From positions 310,001-374,000 of the forward strand of contig NZ_JAFKCZ010000005.1 of assembly GCF_017255185.1 (NCBI RefSeq): a stretch of DNA of 64,000 nt, in the 5' to 3' direction. Source of the stretch: Parahaliea mediterranea (GTDB taxonomy: Bacteria; Pseudomonadota; Gammaproteobacteria; Pseudomonadales; Halieaceae). Positions 1 through 8,643 of this stretch are shown here, one piece after another (position 1 is the first letter of the stretch; each line of letters begins with the position of its first letter). The notes beneath the pieces were generated by a model, which was given only the letters and a program-made list of their open reading frames with translations, had not been told where the DNA came from and did no database searches. Position numbers and translations under genes: made by a program.

Positions 1-2134
1 CCTGGAAGTAGTTGGCGCCCAGGTACAGGGTGTGCTCGCTGGCGCCGGGCAGGGCGACGCCGGGCTCCACCGCGACAAAGGACGTGCCGTCGGCGATGAA
101 CTCCAGCAGGGTGGGGGACAGGGACTTCAGCTCGGTGTCGTTGTAAGTGTAGCTAGTGCGAATTTCCAGGTTGTCGCTGAGGTGGCCGCTGAACTCCGCC
201 TCCACGCCGCGGGACTGGGCCTCGCCGACGTTCACCACGCACAGCAGCCCGAGCCCGGTGCAGGACAGGTTGGACTGCATGTTGTCCCAGTCGATGTCGT
301 ACAGCGCCAGGGAGTAGCGGTAGCGCCCCGCCAGGCTGCCCTTGACGCCGACTTCCAGGTTCTCGGTGGTGTCGGGCTCGTAGAGGAAGGCCTTGTTGTT
401 GATCGCCGCGCCGAAGGCCTCGTTGGGCAGGCCGTTGGCGCCGCCGCGGCGGAAGCCTTCCGACCACACCACGTAGAGGTTGGTGTCGTCGTTGAGGTAG
501 TAGGAACTGTTGAACTTGAACAGCGAGTCCGAGTCCTCGGTGTCGAGGCTGCGCGCGGCGATGCCGCCGGGCACGAACTCCAGGCCGCCCACCTGGGTGG
601 TCTCGAAGGTCTGGTCGTAGTAGCGCACGCCGCCGGTCACCTGCCACTGCTCGGTGATGTGCCAGGTCAGCTCGCCGAACAGGGCGCGGTCCTCGAAGGT
701 GTTGTTCTGGTCCACCAGGTAGGCCTCGTCCTTGACGATGGGCACCGGGCCGTTGGAATCCTGCAAGCCGAACAGGGTGCCCAGGCCGCAGGGGTTGCCG
801 CCGAAGGTGCCGGTCTCGATAAAACAGGCATTGGCGTAGTCGTCGTAGCCGTAGTAGTACTGGCGGGCCGACATCGCCGTGTCCTGCTCCATGTAAAACG
901 CGCCCACCACCCAGTTGAAGGGGCCGTCCCCCTGGGATACCAGGCGCGCCTCGAACACGTCGCCTTCATCGTCGAAGGCGGATTTGTCCTCGATCAGCGG
1001 ACGCGGGCTGTTGCCGTAATAGGCTTCCCAGAAGCTGAACAGCTCGTAGAACCCGGTGAGATCGCGGGAGCCCTGGCCCTCGGACTGGTAGCGCGAGGCC
1101 GAGGCGGTAAAAGTGGCGAAGCCCATGTCGACGTCGACATCCAGGGCGAACACATCCACCTCCCGTTCGAAGGGCTCGGCGATCAGCGCGGCGTTTTTCA
1201 GCGAGTCCTCGCCAAACATCGCGTAGGAGTTCATCTGCGTGCCGCCCACGTCGTCGCTCTGGTGGTGGTAGCTCAGGTGGGCGGCCATCCTGTCGCTGGG
1301 CTGCCAGGCAGCTGCCAGGCGATAGCTTTCGGTCTCGGCGTCGTTGACCCCCTCGGCGTGTTCGAACACCGGCTGGCCGGCGTAGACATTGGCGGAGTCG
1401 TTGATCGGGTCGGTGGCGCCGTTGTCCAGCACCGGCGAGCCGTCGGGGTGGCGTCTGTAGCGCGCCACCTGGTCGATAAACCCGGCCTGCTCGGCGTAGC
1501 CGACGCTGGCGCGCAGGCCGAAGGTGTCGGTGACCGGCAGGTTCAGCATCAGGTCGCTCTCGTAATTGATGCCGTCGCCGTTCTTGGTTTGGCTCACGCC
1601 GCCGCTGAGCTCGCCGTAGAAGGCGCTGAGGTCGGGCTTGTTGTAGATGTAGCGTACCGAGCCGCCGAGGGAACCGGAGCCGTACAGGGTGCCCTGGGGC
1701 CCGCGCAACACTTCCACCCGCTCGATATCGCGCAGGCGCAGGTTGGCGAACAGGGGCGTTTCGTTGATGTAGGTGGAGACCACCGGGGCGGTTTGCATCG
1801 GGCCCTGGTTGCGCGACAGCACTTCCGAGTTGATGCCGCGGATGATGAGGTTGGCGTTGTTCACGCCGCTGCGCGGGCCCTGCTCGATGAAGTTGACCCC
1901 GGTGGTCACGCGGAACAGGTCCGCCGCGGAACTGATGCCCGCCTTGTTGAGGTCGTTGCCGGTCAGGGCGCTGATGTTGTAGGGCACGTCCTGTACCGAG
2001 GCGTCCCTGCGGGTGGCAGTGACCACGACTTCCTCCAGCGCGGGGCCCTGGGCCACGGCGGTGGCGGGCAGGGTGGCCAGGGTTGCGCTGAACACGGCGC
2101 CGGACAGCAGGGTTTTGGAATAGGGTAGGTTCAT
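1..2134 (-). CDS. TonB-dependent receptor, C-terminus cut by window edge
   Basis: Outer-membrane, TonB-energised uptake receptor. The reverse complement starts MNLPYSKTLLSGAVFSATL, a signal peptide ending near AVAQG. A TonB-box-like stretch EEVVVTATRR follows, then a plug domain with the typical VEVLRGPQGTLYGSGSLGG signature and a long barrel region. About 711 codons are visible and the frame runs off the left edge, so the last strands are missing. It starts only 40 bp after the DUF917 gene on the same strand, which makes it the likely last gene of the permease, hydantoinase-like, DUF917 operon. The substrate is unknown; context suggests the compound processed by those enzymes. The family call is secure, the substrate link is inference. 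Confidence 0.9.
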   Translation of the reverse strand, partial: MNLPYSKTLLSGAVFSATLATLPATAVAQGPALEEVVVTATRRDASVQDVPYNISALTGNDLNKAGISSAADLFRVTTGVNFIEQGPRSGVNNANLIIRGINSEVLSRNQGPMQTAPVVSTYINETPLFANLRLRDIERVEVLRGPQGTLYGSGSLGGSVRYIYNKPDLSAFYGELSGGVSQTKNGDGINYESDLMLNLPVTDTFGLRASVGYAEQAGFIDQVARYRRHPDGSPVLDNGATDPINDSANVYAGQPVFEHAEGVNDAETESYRLAAAWQPSDRMAAHLSYHHQSDDVGGTQMNSYAMFGEDSLKNAALIAEPFEREVDVFALDVDVDMGFATFTASASRYQSEGQGSRDLTGFYELFSFWEAYYGNSPRPLIEDKSAFDDEGDVFEARLVSQGDGPFNWVVGAFYMEQDTAMSARQYYYGYDDYANACFIETGTFGGNPCGLGTLFGLQDSNGPVPIVKDEAYLVDQNNTFEDRALFGELTWHITEQWQVTGGVRYYDQTFETTQVGGLEFVPGGIAARSLDTEDSDSLFKFNSSYYLNDDTNLYVVWSEGFRRGGANGLPNEAFGAAINNKAFLYEPDTTENLEVGVKGSLAGRYRYSLALYDIDWDNMQSNLSCTGLGLLCVVNVGEAQSRGVEAEFSGHLSDNLEIRTSYTYNDTELKSLSPTLLEFIADGTSFVAVEPGVALPGASEHTLYLGANYFQ

Positions 2135-2174
2135 GGCTTGTCCCTCTTGGATTAACTTGTATGGGGCTGCGTGC

Positions 2175-3287
2175 TCAGGCGGCTGGCGTGCGCGTGGCCA
2201 CCAGCTCTTCTATGGGGCGGTAGTCGAAATCGAAACCGAAACAGCCCGGCGCGACGAACTCCAGCGCGCGGGCGCTGCGGTAGAAGGCCGGGCAGCCAAT
2301 GCCGAACACCGTGACCCGCTGGCCGAAGCGCAGGCGCTCGGCATTGATCGGGGTGGAGGTCTCGTAGTCGACGATGGTGATCAGGTCCGGCACCGAGGCC
2401 AGCAACTGGCCGTTCAGCTCGGCGGTGAGGTATTCGTTCTTGATACTGATATTGAGCACCCGGGATTCGTCGTCAAAGGCCTGTATGTGGGCCTGGCCAA
2501 TGTCGTAGCCGCCGATGATCCGGGTGCTGCTGTCGACGACCTTGCCGGTAAACAGATGGTGCAAACCGCCGTAGATGGAATCGCGGAACAGCGCCGCCAG
2601 GGGCTCGAAGATCTGCCGGGCATTGCCGCGGTTGGCGCGCAACACCCGCCCCAGGGCGATGGAGAAGCTCACCGTGTTGGGCACGATGGCGGCCTTGAGC
2701 TGGCGCCCGCTCATGGGGTGTTCGGCGGAGGTGATCATGCCGCCGGAACTGAGGGCGCACTGGCGGATGTCCCGCTCGAAGGCGAGGATGTCGGTGGTGT
2801 CGAAGGTGGTGACCTTGCCCTCGTAGTCGGTGGCCACGGCGGGGGTGGGCAGCACGCCGGAGATCGGGTAGGTCATCATCTGCGCTTCGGGCAGGGCCCG
2901 GCCCATGCCGTCGCCGTCGATCACCGGGATGCCGCGGGCGGCGGCCGCCACGATGGGGATTAGGGAGTTGCCGCCGCCGATCTCGAAGGACACCAGGGCG
3001 TCAATGCGCCGGCCAACCCGCTGCTCGAAGGCGTCGAGGGTGGCGATGGCCTCGTCGATGGAGGGCAGCAACTCCAGGCTGACGGTGGGCGCGCCCACGC
3101 CGCCGATGGCCACCACGTAGGCCTCGTCGTCGAGTTCCTCTGGCGCCATCAGGTCCACGGGGCCGTAGGTGTCCAGGGCCTGCTCGGCTACCAGCTGGGC
3201 CACGTAGGGGTCGCCACCGCCGCCGGTGGCCAAAAATACCGCCCCGGCTGAGAGGTCGGCCAGGGATTCACTGCCCAGCTTGATCAT
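2175..3287 (-). CDS. DUF917 / S-methyl-thiohydantoin desulfurase-like protein
   Basis: 370-residue cytosolic protein. Family signatures are the glycine-rich N-terminus FLATGGGGDPYVAQL, the central SFEIGGGNSLIP and the VIDGDGMGRALPE motif, all typical of DUF917. Known members act with hydantoinase/oxoprolinase-type partners, and one branch desulfurises S-methyl thiohydantoins. The start codon overlaps the stop of the hydantoinase-like gene by 4 bases (ATGA), so translational coupling is likely and the two may form a complex. The real substrate cannot be read from sequence; a hydantoin, thiohydantoin or related cyclic amide is the best guess. Confidence 0.85.
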   Translation of the reverse strand: MIKLGSESLADLSAGAVFLATGGGGDPYVAQLVAEQALDTYGPVDLMAPEELDDEAYVVAIGGVGAPTVSLELLPSIDEAIATLDAFEQRVGRRIDALVSFEIGGGNSLIPIVAAAARGIPVIDGDGMGRALPEAQMMTYPISGVLPTPAVATDYEGKVTTFDTTDILAFERDIRQCALSSGGMITSAEHPMSGRQLKAAIVPNTVSFSIALGRVLRANRGNARQIFEPLAALFRDSIYGGLHHLFTGKVVDSSTRIIGGYDIGQAHIQAFDDESRVLNISIKNEYLTAELNGQLLASVPDLITIVDYETSTPINAERLRFGQRVTVFGIGCPAFYRSARALEFVAPGCFGFDFDYRPIEELVATRTPAA

Positions 3288-4843
3288 GCGGCCACTCCTT
3301 TGTTGATGCGTGCAATGTCGCCCACCGCCTTCAGGCGCAGGCGGGTGGAACCCTCGGCCATGTAGGAAATGGTGGTCTCCTCAATGTCCGCGATCCGCAC
3401 CGTGGCGGGGTCGGCGCCCGCCGCCACGGCATTGGCGTGGGCTTCCCGCGACAGGCGGCGGATGGCGTCCTCCCGGGGCTCCTCGCTGTAGGACACCAGG
3501 CGCTCCACCTCGCCGCCGATCTGGGCAATGGCGGCGCCGATGGCATTGGCCACGCCGGCGTGCTCGGGGCGCAGGATGCGCGCCGCGGCCTCCAGTTCGC
3601 CGCTCACCAGCACCGCGCCGCCGCCGACCAGCACCACCGGCAGGCGGTCCTTGCTGGGCAGCATGCGCTCGATGCCCTGGTTGAGCATGCGCCCGATGGT
3701 GGCGAGGCCGTTGGCCACCACTGCCGGCGCCAGGGAGACCGGGCGCGCGTCGCCGCCCAGGTCCAGTTTGCCGGCGGCTACCAGCAGGTCGGTGGCGGTC
3801 AGGGTCGAGCCGCCGAAGGCCAGGCCTTCGGTGACCAGCTTGTGGCCCACCGAGCGCGGGCCGATGCTGTGGCCGTCGTCGCGCACCAGGCTGCCGCCGC
3901 CGAGGCCGATGGCCAGGATGTCGGGCATGCGGAAATTGGTGCGCACGCCGCCCACCTCGATCACCACGTTGGATTCCCGCGGGAAGCCGCCCTGCAGCAC
4001 GCCGATGTCGGAGGTGGTGCCGCCGATGTCGACCACGATGGCATCCTCGAGACCGGTCAGCTTGCTGGCCCCGCGCAGGGAGTTGGTGGGGCCGGAGGCA
4101 AAGGTCAGGGCGGGGAACTGGCGCACGAATTCGGCATCCATCAGGGTGCCGTCGTTCTGGCTGATGTAGAAGGGGCAGCGCAGGCCGCGCCGGACCAGGG
4201 CCTCGCTGAAGGAGCGCACCACGCGGTCGGAAAAGGCCAGCAGGGAGGCGTTCAGCAGGGCGGCGTTTTCGCGCTCCAGCAGGCCGAGGCGGCCGATCTG
4301 GTGCGAGCATGTGATATTCACCCCGGGCAGGGCTGCGCGCAGCTGCTCCGCCACTGCCAGCTCCGGGGCCGCCGCCATCGGCGAGAACGCGGCGCTGATC
4401 GCCACGGTATCCAGGCCCTTGCGGCGGATGTCCGCGACCACGGTGGCGATCTCGCCCGCGTCCAGTTCCGCCAGCGGGCGGCCATCGTACAGGGTGCCGC
4501 CGTGCACCATGTAGGCGTGGCCGCCGAGTTCGCCGGCGATATCCCCGGGCCAGCCGGTCATCGGCGGCAGGCCGCGGCCGGAGGGCAGGCCGATGCGAAT
4601 GGCGGCGACCTCCGACAGCTGCCGGCGTTCGACCACCGCATTGGTGAACTGGGTGGTACCCAGCATCACCGCCTCGATACGGTCGGTTTCCACGGCGCTG
4701 TCGTCCAGCAGGTGTTCCAGGGCGTTGAACACGCCGCCGCTGACATCCGCCGTGGTCAGGGTTTTGATCGCGGAAACCACCTGGTCCCCGTCCAGTAGTA
4801 CCGCGTCGGTATGCGTGCCGCCGACGTCTATGCCAATTCTCAC
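3284..4843 (-). CDS. hydantoinase/oxoprolinase family protein (short HyuA type)
   Basis: Likely ATP-dependent hydrolase of a cyclic amide. With a GTG start at 4843 the protein begins MRIGIDVGGTHTDAVLLDG, the nucleotide-binding motif at the very N-terminus of this family. A GAGGAG ribosome-binding site lies 7 bases upstream. An in-frame ATG at 4870 would add nine residues and overlap the permease gene, so it is less likely. A second actin-fold motif, VVDIGGTTSDIGVL, lies near residue 270, and a glycine-rich LVGGGAVLVSGELE segment near residue 400. At 519 residues it is shorter than classical HyuA (about 690) and matches the short form that travels with DUF917. It follows the permease directly and overlaps the DUF917 start. 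Confidence 0.87.
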   Translation of the reverse strand: MRIGIDVGGTHTDAVLLDGDQVVSAIKTLTTADVSGGVFNALEHLLDDSAVETDRIEAVMLGTTQFTNAVVERRQLSEVAAIRIGLPSGRGLPPMTGWPGDIAGELGGHAYMVHGGTLYDGRPLAELDAGEIATVVADIRRKGLDTVAISAAFSPMAAAPELAVAEQLRAALPGVNITCSHQIGRLGLLERENAALLNASLLAFSDRVVRSFSEALVRRGLRCPFYISQNDGTLMDAEFVRQFPALTFASGPTNSLRGASKLTGLEDAIVVDIGGTTSDIGVLQGGFPRESNVVIEVGGVRTNFRMPDILAIGLGGGSLVRDDGHSIGPRSVGHKLVTEGLAFGGSTLTATDLLVAAGKLDLGGDARPVSLAPAVVANGLATIGRMLNQGIERMLPSKDRLPVVLVGGGAVLVSGELEAAARILRPEHAGVANAIGAAIAQIGGEVERLVSYSEEPREDAIRRLSREAHANAVAAGADPATVRIADIEETTISYMAEGSTRLRLKAVGDIARINKGVAA

Positions 4844-4847
4844 CGCA

Positions 4848-6140
4848 TCACTCCTCGATTGTCTTGCCACTTACCGGGGCGCCCCGCTGCGCCCGCTGCA
4901 ACAGGTAGTACACAGCGCTGGCCACCAGCACCGCGTCGATGGCGGCGATGCTGGACAGGGCGAACCAGCCCCAGGAGCCCATCAGGGCCACCGCCGCGCC
5001 CACCAGCCACGCGCTGATGGCGCTCACGCGGGCCGCTTGTAATTGCCGGATACGCGCGCCGTGGTAGGCCTCGCGCCGGCACAGGCAGTAGTCCACCGCG
5101 ATCACCCCGGAAACCGGCACGAAGGCGATGGACAGGTAAAACAGGAAGTCCAGGAAGTACTCCAGGATGTTGAAGAAGGCCGCCACGGTGCCCAGCGCGC
5201 CGCTGGCCAGGATCAGTACCCGGTTGTTCAGCGCGGGGAGGGTGGACTCCACGCTGAGCATGGTGCTGTAGAGGTTCAGGGAATTGAGCACCCAGCTGCC
5301 GAAGATCACCACCGCGAAGGCGGCCCAGCCGATGCCCAGGGCGACCAGGATATTCAGCAGGTCGTCGTCCACCAGCGCCGTGGAGGCGATAGCGCCGGCG
5401 CCCATGACCACGATGGTGACGAAGAAGTAGGACAGCACCACCCCGTAGATCGCGTGGCGCCAGTGGCGCAGGAAGCGGGTGATGTCGGGCAGGATGACGG
5501 CGCCGACGATAACGCCGCCCACCACCGCTGAAACCCCGTTGCCGTAGGCGGCGAGCGCCGTGGCCGGTCGCGCCATCAGTTCGTCGAGGGAAGCCACGGC
5601 GAGGGAACCCGCGATCAGCTGCACGGTGACCACCATCAGCACCGGCACCAGCAGGATGGACAGCAGGTTGATGGCGCGGAAGCCGAAGAAGGTAGTCAGC
5701 GTCATCAGCGCCCCGGCGAACAGCTCCACTGGCCAGGCCGGGATGTCCCGGGCGAACAGGTCCCGGGACAGGCGCAACACTGCGTCCGAGAACAGATCGA
5801 TATTGACCCCGAACCAGCCCAGCAGGGACACCGCGAAGGCGAGATTGACCAGCGCCGCGCCGCGCTCGCCGAAGGCGATGCGATTGAGCATGTAGGAGCT
5901 CAGGCGCGTGGCGGCGCCGATGCCGCCGGTAATGCAGCCCAGCAGGGTGAGGATGGCGGCGCCGGCGACCAGCACGCTGGCGGTATCGGCGGCGGAGTAG
6001 ACCGCGGCCACTTCCAGGCCGGTGAGGAAGGTGGGCAGGGAAAAAGCCACCATTGCCGATACCATGGCGACCCGGAACCAGCCGACGGTGTTGGCGTCCG
6101 GGACCGGCTCGGTGGCGAATTCGTTGGCCTCTGTCTCCAT
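4848..6140 (-). CDS. NCS1-family cytosine/purine/hydantoin-type permease
   Basis: 430-residue integral membrane transporter, close to CodB-type length, with roughly twelve hydrophobic segments. The N-terminal stretch VSAMVAFSLPTFLTGLEVA and the next glycine-rich helix (LTLLGCITGGIGAATR) fit the nucleobase:cation symporter-1 family. Known substrates of this family are cytosine, allantoin, hydantoins and purines. As first gene of the operon with the hydantoinase-like and DUF917 proteins, it probably imports their substrate across the inner membrane after the TonB receptor has moved it across the outer one. Its stop lies 4 bases before the preferred GTG start of the hydantoinase-like gene. The substrate is inferred from context only. 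Confidence 0.85.
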   Translation of the reverse strand: METEANEFATEPVPDANTVGWFRVAMVSAMVAFSLPTFLTGLEVAAVYSAADTASVLVAGAAILTLLGCITGGIGAATRLSSYMLNRIAFGERGAALVNLAFAVSLLGWFGVNIDLFSDAVLRLSRDLFARDIPAWPVELFAGALMTLTTFFGFRAINLLSILLVPVLMVVTVQLIAGSLAVASLDELMARPATALAAYGNGVSAVVGGVIVGAVILPDITRFLRHWRHAIYGVVLSYFFVTIVVMGAGAIASTALVDDDLLNILVALGIGWAAFAVVIFGSWVLNSLNLYSTMLSVESTLPALNNRVLILASGALGTVAAFFNILEYFLDFLFYLSIAFVPVSGVIAVDYCLCRREAYHGARIRQLQAARVSAISAWLVGAAVALMGSWGWFALSSIAAIDAVLVASAVYYLLQRAQRGAPVSGKTIEE

Positions 6141-6203
6141 CGCGGGTACCAGGCGGTGAGCGTGAGGGGAGAAATTATGCCGAGGCGGCGGGAAAATGGG
6201 TTA

Positions 6204-6231
6204 TTGAACTGCCCTGCCGGTGCTTTAGAAT
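6204..6231 (+). promoter_or_regulatory. sigma70-like promoter of the Lrp/AsnC gene
   Basis: TTGAAC (6204-6209) and TAGAAT (6226-6231) are separated by 16 bases, close to the sigma-70 consensus. They lie 40 bp upstream of the regulator start, in the 130-bp region shared with the divergent permease operon. On the other strand a CATAAT at 6180-6175 could be the operon -10 element, without a convincing -35. Confidence 0.5.
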
Positions 6232-6270
6232 CTTCGGGTCACGCGCTATGAATTGAAAGAAGTTTTTGTT

Positions 6271-6768
6271 ATGGCCAAGAAGAAGTCGGTCAAACTGGAT
6301 GCGATCAACCGCAAGATCCTGGCCACTATCCACCTGCAGTCCGATATCACCAACGCCAAGCTGGCGGAACTGGTGAACCTGTCCCCGGCCGCCTGCTCCC
6401 AGCGCACCAAGGCCCTGCGCGACGCCGGGTATTACTTCAATTGCCACACCGAGGTCGACCTCGACCGCATCTGCGAGCACGTGATCGCCTATGTGGAGTT
6501 CACCCTGCGCGACAACAGCCTGCCCGCGCGCCGGCGCTTCGAGGCCGCCATCGAGACCATGCCCGAATTCATGGATTGCCTGCGCCTGAGCGGCGACACC
6601 GATTATATCTCCTTCACCTGCTGCAGCGACGTCAACGAGCTCAACCGCCTGTGCGATGAGCTCAGCGGCAACGAGGCGCTGGGCATCAGCCGGGTGGTGA
6701 CCCGCATCGTGCTGGAGCGGCCCAAGTTCTACCTGGGCTACCCGATCGAGAAGCTGAAGTGGTTGTAG
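6271..6768 (+). CDS. Lrp/AsnC-family transcriptional regulator
   Basis: 165-residue DNA-binding regulator. The N-terminus (LDAINRKILATIHLQSDITNAKLAELVNLSPAACSQRTKALRDAG) forms the Lrp-type winged helix-turn-helix. The rest matches the RAM ligand-binding and oligomerisation domain, with GDTDYISFTC as the usual G-D-Y signature. The ATG at 6271 is chosen over an upstream in-frame TTG at 6253, because the purine-rich GAAAGAAG just before it can serve as ribosome-binding site and the family starts here. It is divergent from the permease operon and probably controls it in response to an amino acid or the imported compound. Confidence 0.88.
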   Translation: MAKKKSVKLDAINRKILATIHLQSDITNAKLAELVNLSPAACSQRTKALRDAGYYFNCHTEVDLDRICEHVIAYVEFTLRDNSLPARRRFEAAIETMPEFMDCLRLSGDTDYISFTCCSDVNELNRLCDELSGNEALGISRVVTRIVLERPKFYLGYPIEKLKWL

Positions 6769-6770
6769 CG

Positions 6771-6788
6771 GCCGGCCGCTAGGCCGGC
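6771..6788 (+). terminator. possible hairpin terminator after the Lrp gene
   Basis: GCCGGCC, loop GCTA, GGCCGGC forms a 7-bp perfect stem 3 bases after the regulator stop and before the convergent AstE-like gene. There is no T-run, so intrinsic termination is uncertain. Confidence 0.35.
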
Positions 6789-6814
6789 AAGTCGCACCGC
6801 CGCCGCGCCGCCCG

Positions 6815-8449
6815 CTATTCCTCGGCGGCGGCCATGTCGTCCTCGATGGCGTCCGCCGGCGCGGGGTCGGCCTCGAAGTCCTCGTCCTCGGCGCTGGCCG
6901 GCGGTGGTTCCGGGCCCGCATCGGGCGTATCGATCGCGGGGGCGCCCGCCTCCGGTTCGCCGGTGGGCGCGACCGGCACGTCCTCGGGCGCGCTGATCTG
7001 TTCCTGGGGCGCCTGGATGCCAATGTGGTGGGTGGCGAAGCCCGGCTGCACCACCTGGTTCAGGGCCATGCCCAGGATGCGGCCGTTGTAGCTGGAGCGG
7101 ATCTCGGTGCGCACGTTGGTGATCGGGTTGGTCACGGTGCCCAGCAGGTCGCCCTTGCGCACCACCTGGCCCAGGCTCACGCTGCTGAACACGATGCCGC
7201 CCTCGGGCGCGCGCTGCCAGGTGGAGTTGTAGTACACCGGTTCCGGGTCGCCCCAGAGGCTGAATTTGCTCACCATATCCAGGTGGTTGAGCAGGGTGCG
7301 GATACCCTTCACGCTGTGACTGACACTGTCCTCGCTGAGCACCATCGGCGCGCCGGCCTCCAGGGTGACCGCGGGGATGCCGGCCTCGACCGCCGCCCGC
7401 CGCAGCGTGCCCGCGCTGCCCTCGCTGTGCAGCACCACGGTGGAGCCGAAACTCTCGGTGAGTTTCACCACCTGGGGGTTGCGCAGGTCGCCGCGCAGCT
7501 GCGGCAGGTTGGTGCGGTAGAAGGAGCCGGTGTGCAGGTCGACCACCGCGCTGCAGTGCTTGATGACCTCGTGAAAGAAGGAGTGGGCGATGCGCGAGGC
7601 GGAGCTGCCGCCGGGGTCGCCGGGAAAGTAGCGGTTGAGGTCGCGGCGGTCGCTCAGGTAGCGCGAGCTGCGGTGGAAGCCCTGCAGGTTGACGATCGGC
7701 ACGCCGACCACCGTGCCCTTGAGTTTGTCCGCGTCCAGGTTGTAGAGCACCCGGCGCACCGTTTCCACGCCGTTGAGTTCGTCGCCGTGCACCGCGGCGG
7801 TCAGGCACAGGGTGGGGCCGGGCTCGGCGCCGTTGACCACCAGCACGGGAGTGGCGCTGTAGATGCCCTCGAAGGACTGGCTGGGCGCCCAGGCCAGGCG
7901 GGTTGATGTCGCCGGCGGTACCTCGGTGCCCAGCAGGACGAAGGGCGCCGGTGAGTCGGGACCGTCGTCGTCGGCCTCCGTCGCGGGGGTGGGGGACGCG
8001 GCTTCGGCGGGCGCGGGCGGCTGTTCCGCCGCGCCGGCATCGGCGGCGGGTTCCGCCACATCCTCCTGCGCCTCGGTGGTAGGGGCCTCGCGGTCGGCCT
8101 CCGCCGCCGCGGCGCTGGCGGGCGCGGCGCTATTGGGGTCCGCCGGTTCGCTGGCGGGCCTGGAGGCTTCCTCGCTGGAGATCGGTTGATCCAGGGCGAC
8201 ATTGCGCGCCTTGCGCACTTCGGCGGGGCTTGCTTCCCCCGCGTCTTCGCCGGTTCCGCGCGCCCGGGACGCGAGATCGTCGGCCCCGCCAGACGGGTTT
8301 TCGGGTCCGGATTCGCGTTGGCTGGCGGTGGTGGTGTTGGCGGGAGGTTCCGGGCTTGATGTCCCGGTGGGGTCGGAGGCGTGGGCGAACGCCGCCATGG
8401 CGCAAAGTGCCAGGCCGGTCGCCGCTGCCCCCAGGCGGTGATATTTCAT
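6815..8449 (-). CDS. exported succinylglutamate desuccinylase/aspartoacylase-like zinc hydrolase
   Basis: 544 residues. A signal peptide (MKYHRLGAAATGLALCAMAAFAHA) is followed by about 140 residues of low-complexity Ala/Pro/Glu/Ser sequence, then the AstE/aspartoacylase zinc-carboxypeptidase-like fold. Metal-binding motifs are AAVHGDELNG (HxxE) and VVDLHTGSF (second His); VTLEAGAP holds the likely catalytic Glu. The C-terminal part, GGIVFSSVSLGQVVRKGDL to NGRILGMALNQVVQPG, resembles the small beta domain these proteins carry. The last 50 residues are again acidic and Pro/Ala-rich. It probably cleaves an acyl or amide bond in the periplasm or at the surface. The substrate is unknown. The long disordered flanks are unusual for the family. 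Confidence 0.8.
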   Translation of the reverse strand: MKYHRLGAAATGLALCAMAAFAHASDPTGTSSPEPPANTTTASQRESGPENPSGGADDLASRARGTGEDAGEASPAEVRKARNVALDQPISSEEASRPASEPADPNSAAPASAAAAEADREAPTTEAQEDVAEPAADAGAAEQPPAPAEAASPTPATEADDDGPDSPAPFVLLGTEVPPATSTRLAWAPSQSFEGIYSATPVLVVNGAEPGPTLCLTAAVHGDELNGVETVRRVLYNLDADKLKGTVVGVPIVNLQGFHRSSRYLSDRRDLNRYFPGDPGGSSASRIAHSFFHEVIKHCSAVVDLHTGSFYRTNLPQLRGDLRNPQVVKLTESFGSTVVLHSEGSAGTLRRAAVEAGIPAVTLEAGAPMVLSEDSVSHSVKGIRTLLNHLDMVSKFSLWGDPEPVYYNSTWQRAPEGGIVFSSVSLGQVVRKGDLLGTVTNPITNVRTEIRSSYNGRILGMALNQVVQPGFATHHIGIQAPQEQISAPEDVPVAPTGEPEAGAPAIDTPDAGPEPPPASAEDEDFEADPAPADAIEDDMAAAEE

Positions 8450-8608
8450 TGACTAACCAGGCATCCCCTTACCGCCATGACCGCTGGCGGCAGATACATT
8501 GTTGTTTCACGTAATGGTCCGCCACTAGTTTAACAAGCTTGGCGCTGATCAAAAATAGTACAGCGGCGGTATCTTGCCGCAAAGGTGCTTGTTGCGAGGG
8601 GCGGGATG

Positions 8609-8628
8609 CCCGCCGCTGGCGCGGCGGG
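8609..8628 (-). terminator. possible hairpin terminator after the 5'-nucleotidase gene
   Basis: CCCGCCGC, loop TGGC, GCGGCGGG: an 8-bp perfect stem, 15 bases downstream of the nucleotidase stop on the minus strand. It is not followed by a T-run. It lies in the 194-bp gap before the AstE-like gene, which reads in the same direction. Confidence 0.35.
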
Positions 8629-8643
8629 TGGGTGGGGGAGGGC

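Noticed and set aside
32-2128. 698-codon plus-strand frame opposite the TonB-dependent receptor
   Set aside because: The minus strand gives a clear receptor with signal peptide and plug motifs. The plus frame is repetitive Val/Gly/Ala/Gln sequence with no family pattern, a common by-product of high GC.
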